From assembly GCA_027452245.1 (NCBI GenBank), contig DAIDGW010000108.1:35223-99222 (forward strand): DNA of 64,000 nucleotides. Direction: 5' to 3'. Origin of the DNA: Acidobacteriaceae bacterium. GTDB lineage: Bacteria; Acidobacteriota; Terriglobia; Terriglobales; Acidobacteriaceae. Both the position numbers and the translations under genes were made by a program. The notes beneath the pieces were generated by a model. That model did no database searches. It had not been told where the DNA came from and was given only the letters and a program-made list of their open reading frames with translations. Numbering within the stretch: position 1 is the stretch's first letter; each line of letters opens with the position of its first letter. Below are positions 8,215 through 16,532 of this stretch, piece after piece.

Positions 8215-8991
8215 TTACTTGATGATTCCGCGTTCTGCGGTTTCGATGAATCGGATCAGCATGGCAACGTCGTCGCCGGGATTCGGCTCTGACTTCAGCT
8301 TTTCCAGGGCTTGCGAGGTGTTCAACTTAGAGGCGAGCAGAACTTTATAGGCATGGTGGATTTTCGCGATGCGCTCTTTGGAGAATCCGCGGCGCTCGAG
8401 ACCGATTTTGTTCAATCCATAGGCGTGCGTATCGCGCGCGGCCGAGGTCATCGAGAAGGGCAGCACATCCTGGGTAATCGTCGTTCCCCCGCCGACATAG
8501 GAGTGCGCGCCAATACGGACGAACTGATGCACCGGGCAGAGCGCTCCTACGACCGCCCATTCTTCTACGGTGACGTGCCCGGCGATGGTGGCGCCGTTCA
8601 CCAGCATGGCGTGATCTCCGATGACGCAATCGTGGCCGATGTGGGTATAGGCCATGATCAGGATGTGGCTACCAACGCGGGTTACGCCTCCACCCTTGAG
8701 CGTGCCGCGGTTGATGGTGACGTACTCGCGGATTTCATTATGGCTGCCGATTTCGAGGCGCGTGGGTTCACCTTTGTAAGTGACATCCTGCGGAGCCATA
8801 CCGATGGCGGCAAATGGAAAAAAAGAATTGTCGCTGCCGATAGTTGTGGGGCCCTCGATGGCAACGTGCGAAATCAGGCGGCAGCGCTCGCCGAGTTCGA
8901 CTCCGGCGCCGACGACGCAATAGGGCCCGATCCGGCAGGACGCAGGAACTTTCGCCTGGCGATCGATCAAGGCTGTGGGATGAACGTTCAT
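8215..8991 (-). CDS. lpxA: acyl-ACP--UDP-N-acetylglucosamine O-acyltransferase LpxA
   Basis: 258 residues, full length. The N-terminal three-quarters is a left-handed parallel beta-helix of hexapeptide repeats beginning VHPTALIDRQAKVPASCRIGPY. The conserved YTHIGHDCVIGDHAML contains the catalytic His of the family. The C-terminal helical part (GLNKIGLERRGFSKERI) matches LpxA rather than LpxD. It transfers a 3-hydroxyacyl chain from ACP to UDP-GlcNAc, the first step of lipid A synthesis in the cytosol. It follows fabZ by about 36 bases in the same direction and is very likely co-transcribed with it. Confidence 0.96.
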   Translation of the reverse strand: MNVHPTALIDRQAKVPASCRIGPYCVVGAGVELGERCRLISHVAIEGPTTIGSDNSFFPFAAIGMAPQDVTYKGEPTRLEIGSHNEIREYVTINRGTLKGGGVTRVGSHILIMAYTHIGHDCVIGDHAMLVNGATIAGHVTVEEWAVVGALCPVHQFVRIGAHSYVGGGTTITQDVLPFSMTSAARDTHAYGLNKIGLERRGFSKERIAKIHHAYKVLLASKLNTSQALEKLKSEPNPGDDVAMLIRFIETAERGIIK

Positions 8992-9027
8992 GAAGGATTG
9001 GAGCCGACCGGTACGGATGAAGTCACG

Positions 9028-9573
9028 TCAGCCTTCGCCGCCGGCATCCTCGTTCGAGGACGATCCGCGGCCGCGCGCGCTATCGATGAGCTGACAGGAA
9101 ACCGTGGCTTCGGCAACGCGTCTGCCGTTGACGAAAGCCTCGCCGTGCATTTTGGCGGCGATCATTCCCGGCACAACGCGCCAGCCTTTGACTTCCACCA
9201 CGATGCGAAGCTGGTCTCCGGGAGAGACCGGTTTGCGGAACTTGGCACGATCAATTCCGGTGAAGACCATGACTTTATCGTCGCGGTCTTCGACTTCGGT
9301 GAGCAGCATGGCGCCGCCGGCTTGCGCAATGGCTTCAATGATCAGGACGCCAGGCATGATGGGCAGGCCGGGAAAATGCCCGTTGAAAAAGGGTTCGTTG
9401 ATGGTGACGTTCTTGATCGCTACAATGCGCTTCTTGCGCTCGAGTTCGAGCACGCGATCGATCAGCAGCAGAGGATAGCGGTGCGGCAGGATCTTCAGGA
9501 TTTCGTGGATATCGAATCCAGTTCTTGCCGGAGCCGCAGGGGCTTCGGTTAAAGGCTGAGTACCATGAGTCAT
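9028..9573 (-). CDS. fabZ: 3-hydroxyacyl-[acyl-carrier-protein] dehydratase FabZ
   Basis: 181 residues with ATG 9573 as start; an upstream extension to 9633 reads as non-coding. Hot-dog fold motifs are clear: the catalytic His in [13 protein letters not shown] and the Glu in [15 protein letters not shown], with FNGHFPGLP between them. FabZ dehydrates 3-hydroxyacyl-ACP and so competes with LpxA for the same substrate, which explains the common fabZ-lpxA pairing. It is the first gene of the leftward lipid A block. The C-terminal 20 residues are charged and variable. Confidence 0.95.
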   Translation of the reverse strand: MTHGTQPLTEAPAAPARTGFDIHEILKILPHRYPLLLIDRVLELERKKRIVAIKNVTINEPFFNGHFPGLPIMPGVLIIEAIAQAGGAMLLTEVEDRDDKVMVFTGIDRAKFRKPVSPGDQLRIVVEVKGWRVVPGMIAAKMHGEAFVNGRRVAEATVSCQLIDSARGRGSSSNEDAGGEG

Positions 9574-9671
9574 ATGCGTAAGAAACGGCTTGAAGATTAT
9601 ACTGTACCCGCGCTGCGCGCCCCCGGGCCGCATTGTGGCAAAAGGACGCGCAAAAGCAGGGTCCGATCACA

Positions 9672-10892
9672 ATGACTGAAAGAAAAACTGAAAGAAAAAG
9701 AGAACAGAAGGCAAGTGCAGGGAGTGCAGGTTCCTCGGGATCCGCGGCCAAAAAATGGGGCGAGCGGCTGAAATATTTCGAGGCGCGGCAGGCGGAGATG
9801 CTGGAGACGATCCGTGAATTTGTGGAGATCGAATCGCCCAGCGACAACAAGGCAGCGGCCGACCGCATGGGGATGTTCCTGGCGGAGCGATTCAAGGCGC
9901 TTGGCGGAACGGTGCGGCTGCATCGCGCAGAGAAGTATGGGGATCATCTGCAGGTCAACTTCGGGTCGCGCAATGGCGGCAAGCCGGTACTGCTGCTGGG
10001 GCACTTCGACACCGTTTATCCGATGGGCACGCTGGAAACAATGTTATGCGGGCAGGCTGGAGATCGGCTGCACGGACCCGGCGTCCTGGATATGAAATCG
10101 GGCGTCGCGCTGATGTGGTATGCCATCCAGGGATTGCAGAAGTGGCATGGAGAACTGCCGCGCCCGATCACGGTCTTTCTCGTTTCCGATGAAGAAGTGG
10201 GCAGCGAGTCGTCGCGCAAGGTTACAGAATCGCTGGCCAGGGAATCGGCGGCGGTGCTGGTGCTGGAACCGGCGGCGGGACTACAGGGATCAGTGAAGAC
10301 CGCACGCAAGGGATGCGGCGATTACTTGCTCAAGGTCAAAGGGGTGGCGGCGCATGCGGGGCTCGATCCGGGGAAAGGCCATAGCGCGATCCTGGAAATG
10401 GCTCATCAGGTCATAGCAATTTCAAAGCTGGCGGATTTGAAGCAGGGGCTATCGATCAATGTGGGAGTGATCCAGGGCGGAACCCGCACCAATGTCATTC
10501 CGGCGGAGGCCTCGGCGGAAATTGACGTGCGGATCAGCAACGCCAAGCAGGCGAGCACCATCGACCGCAAGCTCAAAGCACTCAAACCATTCGACAAGCA
10601 TTGCACGCTGCATATTGAAGGCGGCGTTAACCGGCTTCCGATGGAGCGGAATGAAGGCGTGGCGGCGCTATATGAGAAGGCTCGGGGCATCGCCAAGGAG
10701 ATTGGCTGGAAGCTGGGCGAGGCTTCGGTAGGCGGCGGGTCCGACGGGAACTTCACCGCCGGGATGGGGATTCCCACGCTCGATGGCATGGGAGGCTGCG
10801 GCGACGGGGCGCATGCCGTGCACGAACACATTTTGATCTCGGAACTTCCACGGCGGGCAACGCTGCTGGCGGGAATGATCGAAAACGCCTGA
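9672..10892 (+). CDS. M20-family metallopeptidase (carboxypeptidase G2-like)
   Basis: 406 residues from ATG 9672. After a basic, Ser/Ala-rich N-terminus comes the M20 peptidase with its metal ligands in order: H and D in LLGHFDTVYP, D in GPGVLDMKSG, the catalytic Glu pair in SDEEVGS, E in VLEPAAG and the last His in AVHEH. The dimerisation domain lies between about residues 205 and 315. Family members remove C-terminal residues from peptides or folate-like compounds; the substrate is not predictable. No signal peptide is evident, so it is probably cytoplasmic. It is divergent from fabZ. Confidence 0.88.
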   Translation: MTERKTERKREQKASAGSAGSSGSAAKKWGERLKYFEARQAEMLETIREFVEIESPSDNKAAADRMGMFLAERFKALGGTVRLHRAEKYGDHLQVNFGSRNGGKPVLLLGHFDTVYPMGTLETMLCGQAGDRLHGPGVLDMKSGVALMWYAIQGLQKWHGELPRPITVFLVSDEEVGSESSRKVTESLARESAAVLVLEPAAGLQGSVKTARKGCGDYLLKVKGVAAHAGLDPGKGHSAILEMAHQVIAISKLADLKQGLSINVGVIQGGTRTNVIPAEASAEIDVRISNAKQASTIDRKLKALKPFDKHCTLHIEGGVNRLPMERNEGVAALYEKARGIAKEIGWKLGEASVGGGSDGNFTAGMGIPTLDGMGGCGDGAHAVHEHILISELPRRATLLAGMIENA

Positions 10893-10909
10893 AAATTGGG
10901 CTCCCGGGA

Positions 10910-10925
10910 TGTGATTGAGATCACA
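10910..10925. promoter_or_regulatory. CRP/FNR-family binding site
   Basis: TGTGATTGAGATCACA is a perfect TGTGA-N6-TCACA palindrome, the CRP consensus. It lies 18 bases after the peptidase stop and 150 bases before tatA, centred about 116 bases upstream of the predicted tatA transcription start. Regulation of tatA is an inference; no CRP gene is in the window. Confidence 0.5.
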
Positions 10926-10998
10926 GATTGGCGTGTAAGCGGCGATTGAGGGGAATTTCGGGCTGGCATAGGATGAGGTCAGGTCGAGCGGGGGGTTT

Positions 10999-11027
10999 TT
11001 GACTCCCCCACCGATGAAGCCTAGAAT
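10999..11027 (+). promoter_or_regulatory. sigma-70-type promoter of tatA
   Basis: TTGACT (10999-11004), exactly 17 bases, TAGAAT (11022-11027); predicted start near 11034. The -35 sits in the loop and arm of a small hairpin (GGGGG...CCCCC, about 10990-11009). Confidence 0.6.
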
Positions 11028-11074
11028 TTTATTCAGGGCGAGTGTGCGGTGGCGTACCGCACCGAGGAGACTTT

Positions 11075-11260
11075 ATGGGTGAAGGCCTATTCCAACCGTT
11101 CCATCTTTTGATCATCGTGGGTATCGCCCTTCTCATTTTTGGGCCGAGCAAGTTTGCCTCGCTGGGAAAGGGCCTGGGCGAGGGTATCCGCAACTTCAAG
11201 TCGGCGATGAAAGACGGCGAAGACAAGAAGGCTGAGGACGGCGGCGAAAAGAAGGCGTAG
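11075..11260 (+). CDS. tatA: twin-arginine translocase subunit TatA/TatE
   Basis: 61 residues. One N-terminal membrane helix (FHLLIIVGIALLIFGPSKF) contains the FGPxKF hinge of TatA, followed by the amphipathic helix SLGKGLGEGIRNFKSAM and a charged Lys/Asp/Glu tail. The start is fixed by GAGGAG six bases upstream. TatA forms the pore for folded proteins with RR signal peptides. tatB and tatC are not adjacent. A likely client in the window is the CRTAC1-like protein at 39051-40754. A CRP-type site and a strong promoter precede the gene. Confidence 0.94.
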   Translation: MGEGLFQPFHLLIIVGIALLIFGPSKFASLGKGLGEGIRNFKSAMKDGEDKKAEDGGEKKA

Positions 11261-11271
11261 CACCATTCCAC

Positions 11272-11862
11272 TCACAGCGCGCCGGCTTCGCGGAGCATGC
11301 GATAGACGAGCGCGATAGGAAGTCCCACGACATTGCTGTAATCCCCTTCGATTTTCGGAATCCACCGCGAAGCACGTCCCTGAATCGCGTAGGCACCTGC
11401 TTTGTCGACGGGCTCGCCGGTGGCGACGTAGTCTCGAATCTCGTCTGGTGACAGTTCTGAGAGGATGACTTTAGTCGTCGAGGACGCTACAGCGAACTCA
11501 GCGGACGAAGCTGTCTTCAGCGGATTCACGAGGCAGACGCCGGTGATGACCTGGTGCGTTCGTCCGGAGAGCAAGCGCAACATGCGTTCGGCGTCAGCAT
11601 TGTCGGCGGGCTTGCCGAGAATCTGACCGTCGACGACGACGATCGTATCCGCGCCGAGCGTGTAGGCTTCGGGATGAAGCGGAGCGATCTTCAGGGCCTT
11701 TTCCTGAGCGAGGCGTTCGGCACACGCCTGTGCAGTTTCGCCCGGTCGGGGCGTCTCGTCGATGTCGGCTGGTTCAATGGCGAATTCAATTCCGGCGTTA
11801 TAGAGAAGTTCCTGGCGGCGTGGAGACGCAGAGGCAAGGACCAGCTTGCTTTTCGTTTCCAA
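11272..11862 (-). CDS. maf: Maf-family nucleoside triphosphate pyrophosphatase
   Basis: 196 residues, full length. Maf signatures: LVLASASPRRQELL at the N-terminus, the ADTIVVVDG core with its Asp, GKPADNADAERMLRLLSGRTHQV and GAYAIQG near the C-terminus. The family hydrolyses dTTP/UTP or modified nucleotides to monophosphates and pyrophosphate, acting in house-cleaning or division arrest. The order of motifs fits the YhdE (dTTP/UTP) subgroup, but subgroup assignment is not certain. The stop is only 11 bases from the convergent tatA stop, and the amidohydrolase lies 14 bases upstream, so the two probably share a transcript. Confidence 0.94.
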   Translation of the reverse strand: METKSKLVLASASPRRQELLYNAGIEFAIEPADIDETPRPGETAQACAERLAQEKALKIAPLHPEAYTLGADTIVVVDGQILGKPADNADAERMLRLLSGRTHQVITGVCLVNPLKTASSAEFAVASSTTKVILSELSPDEIRDYVATGEPVDKAGAYAIQGRASRWIPKIEGDYSNVVGLPIALVYRMLREAGAL

Positions 11863-11876
11863 ATGGAAGCCTTCCG

Positions 11877-13331
11877 TCAGCGGCTGCCGACCATTCCCTT
11901 CGCAGACTCAATCAGCCTGGCTGAATCGTAGCCCACGCCATCTTTGAAGACGGTTTCGACATTTTCGATGTCTGCAATGTTTCTGGAGGGGTCGCCTTTG
12001 ATGACGACCAAGTCCGCCTGCTTTCCGGGGGCGAGAGTTCCAATGCGGTCGAGTTCCCCGAGATATTGCGCGCCATTGGCGGTGGCGATGTGGATCGCCT
12101 CCAGCGGAGTAAAGCCAGCTTCGACCAGCAACTCGACTTCACGCTGATCTCCGAAGCCTGCGATGACGCCTCCCATGCCGGTGGGATCGAGTCCGGCAAG
12201 CAGCAGGCCTCCGGCTTTGGCGAAGGCATATTCAAATTCTTCTTCTTTCTTGAAGGCCTGGGGCCAGGGAGAACCCTCACTGCCATACCGTCTGCGAATG
12301 GCGGCGGAGTCGGCTACCTGGACGCGGCGTTGCAATATCTGGAGGCGGGAGTCGATGGAGAGCGCATCGAGCACACGCGGCTCAAGGGTTGGGCGTCCGG
12401 GGAAACTGCCCATTTCGAAAACGGGGAGCGTCGAGGTGAGTGCCACGTGATGCGCGACCAGATATTGGATCGTGTCATGCAGCGGGCCAGAATTGGGATC
12501 TAATTTGATCATCCCTTCGGGATTTTCGGCGGTATGTTCCGGGCAAATGTTTTCCTGCTTGCCGGGATCGAATTCCGTATCGACAAAGAAGCCGTGCTCG
12601 AGATCGTCGATGCCGAGTTCGGCGGCTTCACGGAAACCTACGCTGCACAGGTGGCCGGTGACCTTGGCTCCGCGCTTGTGAGCGGCCTTGATGGCGGCGG
12701 CAAGTTCATCGTGGGTGATGAACATGTAGGCCTTGAAATTATCAACGCCTTCATCGAGCCAGAAGTTGACCGTCTTTACCGCGTCGTCGGGGCCAGTGAG
12801 TTGATGCATTTGCAGGGCCCAGGAGCCGGCGCCTTCCAGGTACGGCCCGGTAACATGCATGTGGGGACCGGGAATTTTGCCGGCATCAATCGCTTTCTTC
12901 AGTTCAAGATCCGTGTAGGGCTCGAGAGAGCCAGTGGTGCGGATCGTGGTCACGCCTCCGGCCAGGTAGAGCCGCGGAAAGCTGTAAGCCATTTCGGCGA
13001 AGATCGCGTTGCCTGTCGGATAGAACATGTGGTCGTGCATCCCGACGAGCCCGGGGATGACCGTGGATCCGTGAAGATCGACGACCTGCGCGCCGTGAGG
13101 AATGTTCACACTGCTGGCATCGGAGATGGACTGAATCTTTCCCTGGCTAAGGATGACATTCTGATCTTCGCGTGGAGGAGCGCCAGTGCCGTCGATGACA
13201 CGCACATGTACCAGGGCAACCACGGGGGCGTCGATTTTCACGTAGGTTTTGGCGGTCGGAGAAGACGGCTGCGCGAGACAGAACGAAGTGCAGAGAAGGA
13301 AAAACCCCAGAGTGGCGGCAAGTTTTCGCAT
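11877..13331 (-). CDS. secreted amidohydrolase-family protein
   Basis: 484 residues with a cleavable signal peptide (KLAATLGFFLLCTSFCLAQ). The amidohydrolase TIM barrel shows the first metal pair as HDH in IPGLVGMHDHMFYPTG, later histidines in VTGHLCSV and LEHGFF, and a C-terminal Asp in LLAGLDPTGMGG. The protein ends with the typical composite beta domain (GTLAPGKQADLVVIKGDP). This imidazolonepropionase-like group hydrolyses cyclic amides, peptides or related bonds; the substrate is unknown. Export puts it in the periplasm. maf follows after 14 bases. Confidence 0.88.
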   Translation of the reverse strand: MRKLAATLGFFLLCTSFCLAQPSSPTAKTYVKIDAPVVALVHVRVIDGTGAPPREDQNVILSQGKIQSISDASSVNIPHGAQVVDLHGSTVIPGLVGMHDHMFYPTGNAIFAEMAYSFPRLYLAGGVTTIRTTGSLEPYTDLELKKAIDAGKIPGPHMHVTGPYLEGAGSWALQMHQLTGPDDAVKTVNFWLDEGVDNFKAYMFITHDELAAAIKAAHKRGAKVTGHLCSVGFREAAELGIDDLEHGFFVDTEFDPGKQENICPEHTAENPEGMIKLDPNSGPLHDTIQYLVAHHVALTSTLPVFEMGSFPGRPTLEPRVLDALSIDSRLQILQRRVQVADSAAIRRRYGSEGSPWPQAFKKEEEFEYAFAKAGGLLLAGLDPTGMGGVIAGFGDQREVELLVEAGFTPLEAIHIATANGAQYLGELDRIGTLAPGKQADLVVIKGDPSRNIADIENVETVFKDGVGYDSARLIESAKGMVGSR

Positions 13332-13385
13332 AAGACCTCACAAAATCCAGAGCCGCATTGTAACCGGAAGTCGAGGGGAACGGTG

Positions 13386-13757
13386 TCAGATCGCGATCAG
13401 CTCAATGCGATTTCCGAAGCAATCGAAGACATGGCAGCGGCGTACGCCGGGAATGCTGTCGTCTTCTGATGTGGTTGTGACGCCCGCGGCCTTCAATCTG
13501 GAGACGAGGCGGTCATAATCTCCGCAGCGCAGTGCGGGGTGCGCCTTCTTTGCTGGCTGAAACTGTTCTTCAACTCCCAGATGTAGTTGAACGGGGCCAC
13601 TCTGAAACCACACTCCGCCGCGCTTGGCGAGTTCGGGTGGCTTGGGAATCTCGGCCATTCCAAGCAGATCGGAGTAGAAAGATCGGGCCGTCTCTTCTTT
13701 GCCGCGGGGCATCGCAAGTTGAACGTGATCGATGGCGCTGAAAGGGAAGTCGGACAC
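13386..13757 (-). CDS. VOC-family (glyoxalase/bleomycin resistance-like) protein
   Basis: 123 residues starting at GTG 13757. It has two paired beta-alpha-beta-beta-beta halves: IDHVQLAMPRGKEETARSFY with a His ligand, then LHLGVEE, and ALRCGDYDRLVSRL followed by CHVFDCFGNRIELI with the last Glu ligand. This is a small metal-dependent vicinal-oxygen-chelate protein. Specific activity (isomerase, dioxygenase or drug binding) cannot be called. It is probably cytoplasmic and single-gene. Confidence 0.85.
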   Translation of the reverse strand: MSDFPFSAIDHVQLAMPRGKEETARSFYSDLLGMAEIPKPPELAKRGGVWFQSGPVQLHLGVEEQFQPAKKAHPALRCGDYDRLVSRLKAAGVTTTSEDDSIPGVRRCHVFDCFGNRIELIAI

Positions 13758-13803
13758 AAAGGTATGGTAGCAGCATGCAAGCGCGGCGATTTCAGAAATG
13801 AAA

Positions 13804-14004
13804 CTACTTGCGATTGCGCTCCCCGGCTTCGAGTTTCCTGGTTTCTTTCACAGCGCCGAGAACAAAAAGACCCACGAAAACGTCAACTACGAGCAGTGCG
13901 ATGCCAGCGGTTCGCCAAGTGCCGCCCGCGATGAACAGAGCGGCGTGCCCGAGAAGAATCAGAACGGAGATCGCAAGCAGGGCGATTTTCTTCTTAGTGG
14001 TCAT
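13804..14004 (-). CDS. small membrane protein with two helices
   Basis: 66 residues: a Lys-rich start (MTTKKK), two hydrophobic helices (IALLAISVLILLGHAALFIAG and AGIALLVVDVFVGLFVLGAV) and a charged tail. No family recognised. It is in line with the methyltransferase gene 36 bases upstream and could be co-transcribed. Confidence 0.6.
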   Translation of the reverse strand: MTTKKKIALLAISVLILLGHAALFIAGGTWRTAGIALLVVDVFVGLFVLGAVKETRKLEAGERNRK

Positions 14005-14040
14005 GCAGAGATCGAAAGCGTGTGTTGGTTCGTACTTCCT

Positions 14041-14457
14041 CTAGAACCATGTCTTGGCGCGATATTGGCGATACTCTTCTCCGAATTTGGCTTCGAGCAC
14101 CTTGGCCTCAATGCCAGCGCGCCAGATCTGCAGTGGAATAAGTAGAAGAAGAATTAAAAGCCAGATCGGGCGTCCGATCATGAGAATCACGCCCGCAATG
14201 ATGAAAGTTCCGAAGACATAGATTGGATTACGGATCTTGGAGTAGATGCCGCTGGTGACTAGCTTTTTGGCTTGTGCTGTAACGGAAAATGAGCGGCCAA
14301 GCTGAAGGCGGGCCAAGCTCCACATGATGAAGCCGAAAATCGTGAGGCAGAGGCCGAGAATCTGGACTCCGCTCCAGGTGGCAGGGCGATTCTGCCAGAT
14401 TATAAGCACGAAAGCCGCGCCGATGAGAATGATCAAAGCTAAGTTTTTGGAAGTCAT
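14041..14457 (-). CDS. isoprenylcysteine carboxyl methyltransferase (ICMT)-family membrane protein
   Basis: 138 residues from ATG 14457. There are four membrane segments, and the C-terminal half has the ICMT/PEMT signature: VTSGIYSKIRNPIYVFG (the RNP-Y block) and GEEYRQYRAKTWF at the end. These integral membrane enzymes methylate carboxyl, amine or polyketide hydroxyl groups with SAM. In several bacteria an ICMT-like gene sits beside type III polyketide synthases. Here the synthase (41440-42489) is 27 kb away, so a link is speculative. Confidence 0.85.
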   Translation of the reverse strand: MTSKNLALIILIGAAFVLIIWQNRPATWSGVQILGLCLTIFGFIMWSLARLQLGRSFSVTAQAKKLVTSGIYSKIRNPIYVFGTFIIAGVILMIGRPIWLLILLLLIPLQIWRAGIEAKVLEAKFGEEYRQYRAKTWF

Positions 14458-14584
14458 GCGGGTATGCCTTGCATGATGCACGACTACTTTTTCGGATAAC
14501 GATCAGTGTGGGGGAAAAGCCTCAGAATCACTGGTAAGGATTCGCACAATGAACTGTGGCTATCCCCGCAAAAGTTGAAATCTA

Positions 14585-15007
14585 TTACGCCAGCTTGGCG
14601 TTCATCGTAATCTTCGCGTTCAGAACTTTTGAAACCGGGCATCCTTTTTCCGCGGCTTCGGCATATTTCTGAAAGGTAGCGGCGTCGGCGCCGGGGACTT
14701 TTCCGACTACATCGATGTGGCTGGCAGTGATGGTCCAGCCGGAATCGAGCTTCTCCATGGTGAGGGTGATACTTGTGTTAATGCTTTCGGGCGTCAGGTT
14801 CGCGCCTCCGAGCTGGGCGGAGAGAGCCATCGAGAAGCAGGCAGCGTGAGCGGCGGCGATCAGTTCTTCGGGATTGGTTCCGGGGGAGTTTTCAAAGCGC
14901 GTGGTAAACGAGTAAGGAGTGTTATTGAGCACTCCGCCGGGAGCAGAAATGCTTCCTTTGCCGTCTTTGAGGCCGCCTTTCCAAACTGCACTTGCCTTGC
15001 GTTGCAT
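14585..15007 (-). CDS. osmC: OsmC-family peroxiredoxin (organic hydroperoxide resistance)
   Basis: 140 residues. The start at ATG 15007 is fixed by AGGAGA seven bases upstream. OsmC features: MQRKASAVWKGGLKDGKG at the N-terminus, GTNPEELIAAAHAACFSMAL with the peroxidatic Cys, and EKGCPVSKVL with the second catalytic Cys. It reduces organic hydroperoxides to alcohols in the cytosol. OsmC rather than Ohr is favoured by the N-terminal motif. Confidence 0.92.
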   Translation of the reverse strand: MQRKASAVWKGGLKDGKGSISAPGGVLNNTPYSFTTRFENSPGTNPEELIAAAHAACFSMALSAQLGGANLTPESINTSITLTMEKLDSGWTITASHIDVVGKVPGADAATFQKYAEAAEKGCPVSKVLNAKITMNAKLA

Positions 15008-15100
15008 GAGGTTCTCCTTGCAATGATGTTTGGTCGCTATCAATTGTAGATGGAAGGCGTAGAAACTGTCAGGATAGATATGGGATGAGGAGGGCTGAGT

Positions 15101-15298
15101 TCAGTAAAAATCGGAGCAGCTCAGATAGAAGCCGCATTGCGGACATTTCATCTTGCAACGGCTTTCTTTCAGCCTGGTGGAACAATTTGGGCAATAACTG
15201 GCGGCTTCGATCACTGACTGGCGGTCCTGCGGTTGAGGACCAGATTTTTTCCACGCGGAACCGGGTGCATGCAACGCATTCGTCTCTGCCGATTTCAT
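15101..15298 (-). CDS. small zinc-ribbon protein
   Basis: 65 residues. The C-terminal half is a two-knuckle zinc ribbon, CPNC...CPQC, ending GFYLSCSDFY, a tail I associate with short acidobacterial proteins. The N-terminal 30 residues are unstructured. Function unknown; a nucleic-acid or protein binding role is typical of such ribbons. It is transcribed in line with osmC, about 90 bases upstream of it. Confidence 0.68.
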   Translation of the reverse strand: MKSAETNALHAPGSAWKKSGPQPQDRQSVIEAASYCPNCSTRLKESRCKMKCPQCGFYLSCSDFY

Positions 15299-15381
15299 CC
15301 TGCCGAAACTACCGCTGTAAACGTTCTGAGATCAAGTACAGACTTCGGCACCCGGCCAGTTTGTCGATTGCAGGCGCGCGG

Positions 15382-15852
15382 CTACGAAGCCTGGCGCTGC
15401 AGGGGGAGATCGTTGTCATTGGCGTTTGCAAGTGGAACGCTGGAACTCCAGCATTCGGCGACCACCAGCCATGCGCCCAAGCGCCGCCAGACCTTCAGAT
15501 ATTTCCCATGATCGGTGGAACGGGAGCGATCGGCATGACGCACCACGACGGAGTAGCGTCCGGTCTCCATTGCCATATCGCCCGAAAGGTCGACACGGGT
15601 GGTTTGAAGACGAAGGTCTTCATACCCGTTTTCGCCCAGCTGACGGAGAAGGCGTTCAACTCCCTTTTGTCCATAAGCGGGCTCCTGATGAGGAGCCATG
15701 AAGACGCCGTCGGGAGCAAACATGTTGCCGACGTGATCGTAATTTCCTGTGTTGAAGGAAGTTACAGAATCTTGTGTGAGGTTGCGGACCTGAGACTCGG
15801 GGTCCACGAACAGCGGACGCGAGTCCGCCGCGTGTGATAACGGCCTGTACAT
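15382..15852 (-). CDS. SnoaL/NTF2-like fold protein
   Basis: 156 residues, start fixed by AGGAGG six bases before ATG 15852. The body has the cone-shaped NTF2-like pattern: a first helix with DSVTSFNTGNYDHVGNMFAPDGVFMAP, then YGQKGVERLLRQL, and three strands ending WLVVAECWSSS. This is the SgcJ/DUF4440-like group, which includes detoxification enzymes and ligand-binding domains. No catalytic assignment is possible. It is cytoplasmic and monocistronic. Confidence 0.82.
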   Translation of the reverse strand: MYRPLSHAADSRPLFVDPESQVRNLTQDSVTSFNTGNYDHVGNMFAPDGVFMAPHQEPAYGQKGVERLLRQLGENGYEDLRLQTTRVDLSGDMAMETGRYSVVVRHADRSRSTDHGKYLKVWRRLGAWLVVAECWSSSVPLANANDNDLPLQRQAS

Positions 15853-15992
15853 CTACATCCTCCTGGGGGAAGGCAAGGCGAAGTTTGCGGCCAGTCACGC
15901 TTCGCACGAAATTTCGGCTTATTTTAGCGCACGAGGCGTGTGAAAAATCCAAGGATGAAAATTAATTTTTGACGCTTCTTGGCGTTTGGGCG

Positions 15993-16012
15993 TCTACAGT
16001 GTTTGCTGTAGA
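15993..16012. promoter_or_regulatory. 20-base operator-like palindrome
   Basis: TCTACAG-N6-CTGTAGA, seven perfect base pairs per arm. ACA/TGT half-sites of this sort are seen with BlaI/MecI-type and some other winged-helix repressors. It lies 140 bases upstream of the NTF2-like gene on a gene-free stretch (15853-16188). No repressor gene is nearby. Confidence 0.35.
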
Positions 16013-16037
16013 TTAAGCGAAACCGCAAGCGATGACT

Positions 16038-16099
16038 GGGCTCTGCGCCGCGCTTAGCTCTGGAGTTTCTGGAAGAGTTATCGAACGCCGCCAGAGCCC
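16038..16099. other. 62-base hairpin with perfect 8-base arms
   Basis: GGGCTCTG (16038-16045) pairs perfectly with CAGAGCCC (16092-16099), extended inward by CG/CG with one bulge. The loop holds a second weak stem (CTCT/AGAG). No T-run follows, so it is not a typical terminator. It could be a small RNA or part of a leader on either strand. Confidence 0.3.
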
Positions 16100-16188
16100 T
16101 CATCCTTTGGTGACATTCAGCGTGCGATTTCCCGGCATACCAATGGCATGAGATCCCGACAACTCGGTTGGGCTAAGATCGCGGACTT

Positions 16189-16359
16189 TCAGGCGACACG
16201 CACGCGAGGCAATCCCGGTGGATCCGCTTTCTGATTTTCCATCTGGCGTTTCACGCGCTCAATCAATATGGCCAATTTCCTGGACTCTCGATCACGCTCA
16301 ACTTGCTCGCATAAGCGACGAAAATCCTGCGTTTCTTTCTGCGGGGGGAGCTGATTCAT
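16189..16359 (-). CDS. 56-residue charged helical protein
   Basis: Short gene with ATG at 16359 and stop at 16189-16191; GAGG lies 10 bases before the start. The product begins MNQLPPQKETQDFRRLCEQV and is dominated by charged residues in a predicted long helix (EQVERDRESRKLAILIERVKRQ), ending in a short Pro/Val tail. Codon use looks like a real gene, with GC-rich third positions and few rare codons. It resembles other tiny helical acidobacterial proteins but I know no function. No gene on the other strand competes for this interval. Confidence 0.5.
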   Translation of the reverse strand: MNQLPPQKETQDFRRLCEQVERDRESRKLAILIERVKRQMENQKADPPGLPRVRVA

Positions 16360-16532
16360 GAAATTTAGTCCTCTAAAAAGCCTGCTAAGCGTACTCTAAC
16401 AGTTCCCCGTTGCCAACCGGTATTTTTGCTCTCGGCTAATGCAGGAAAAGACTGTAGACACCTGCGGCTAAGGTTCTGCATCCAAAGCCTCTGCCCAATT
16501 TATTACGCGCGGGCGCGTGTCGCTGGGAGGGA

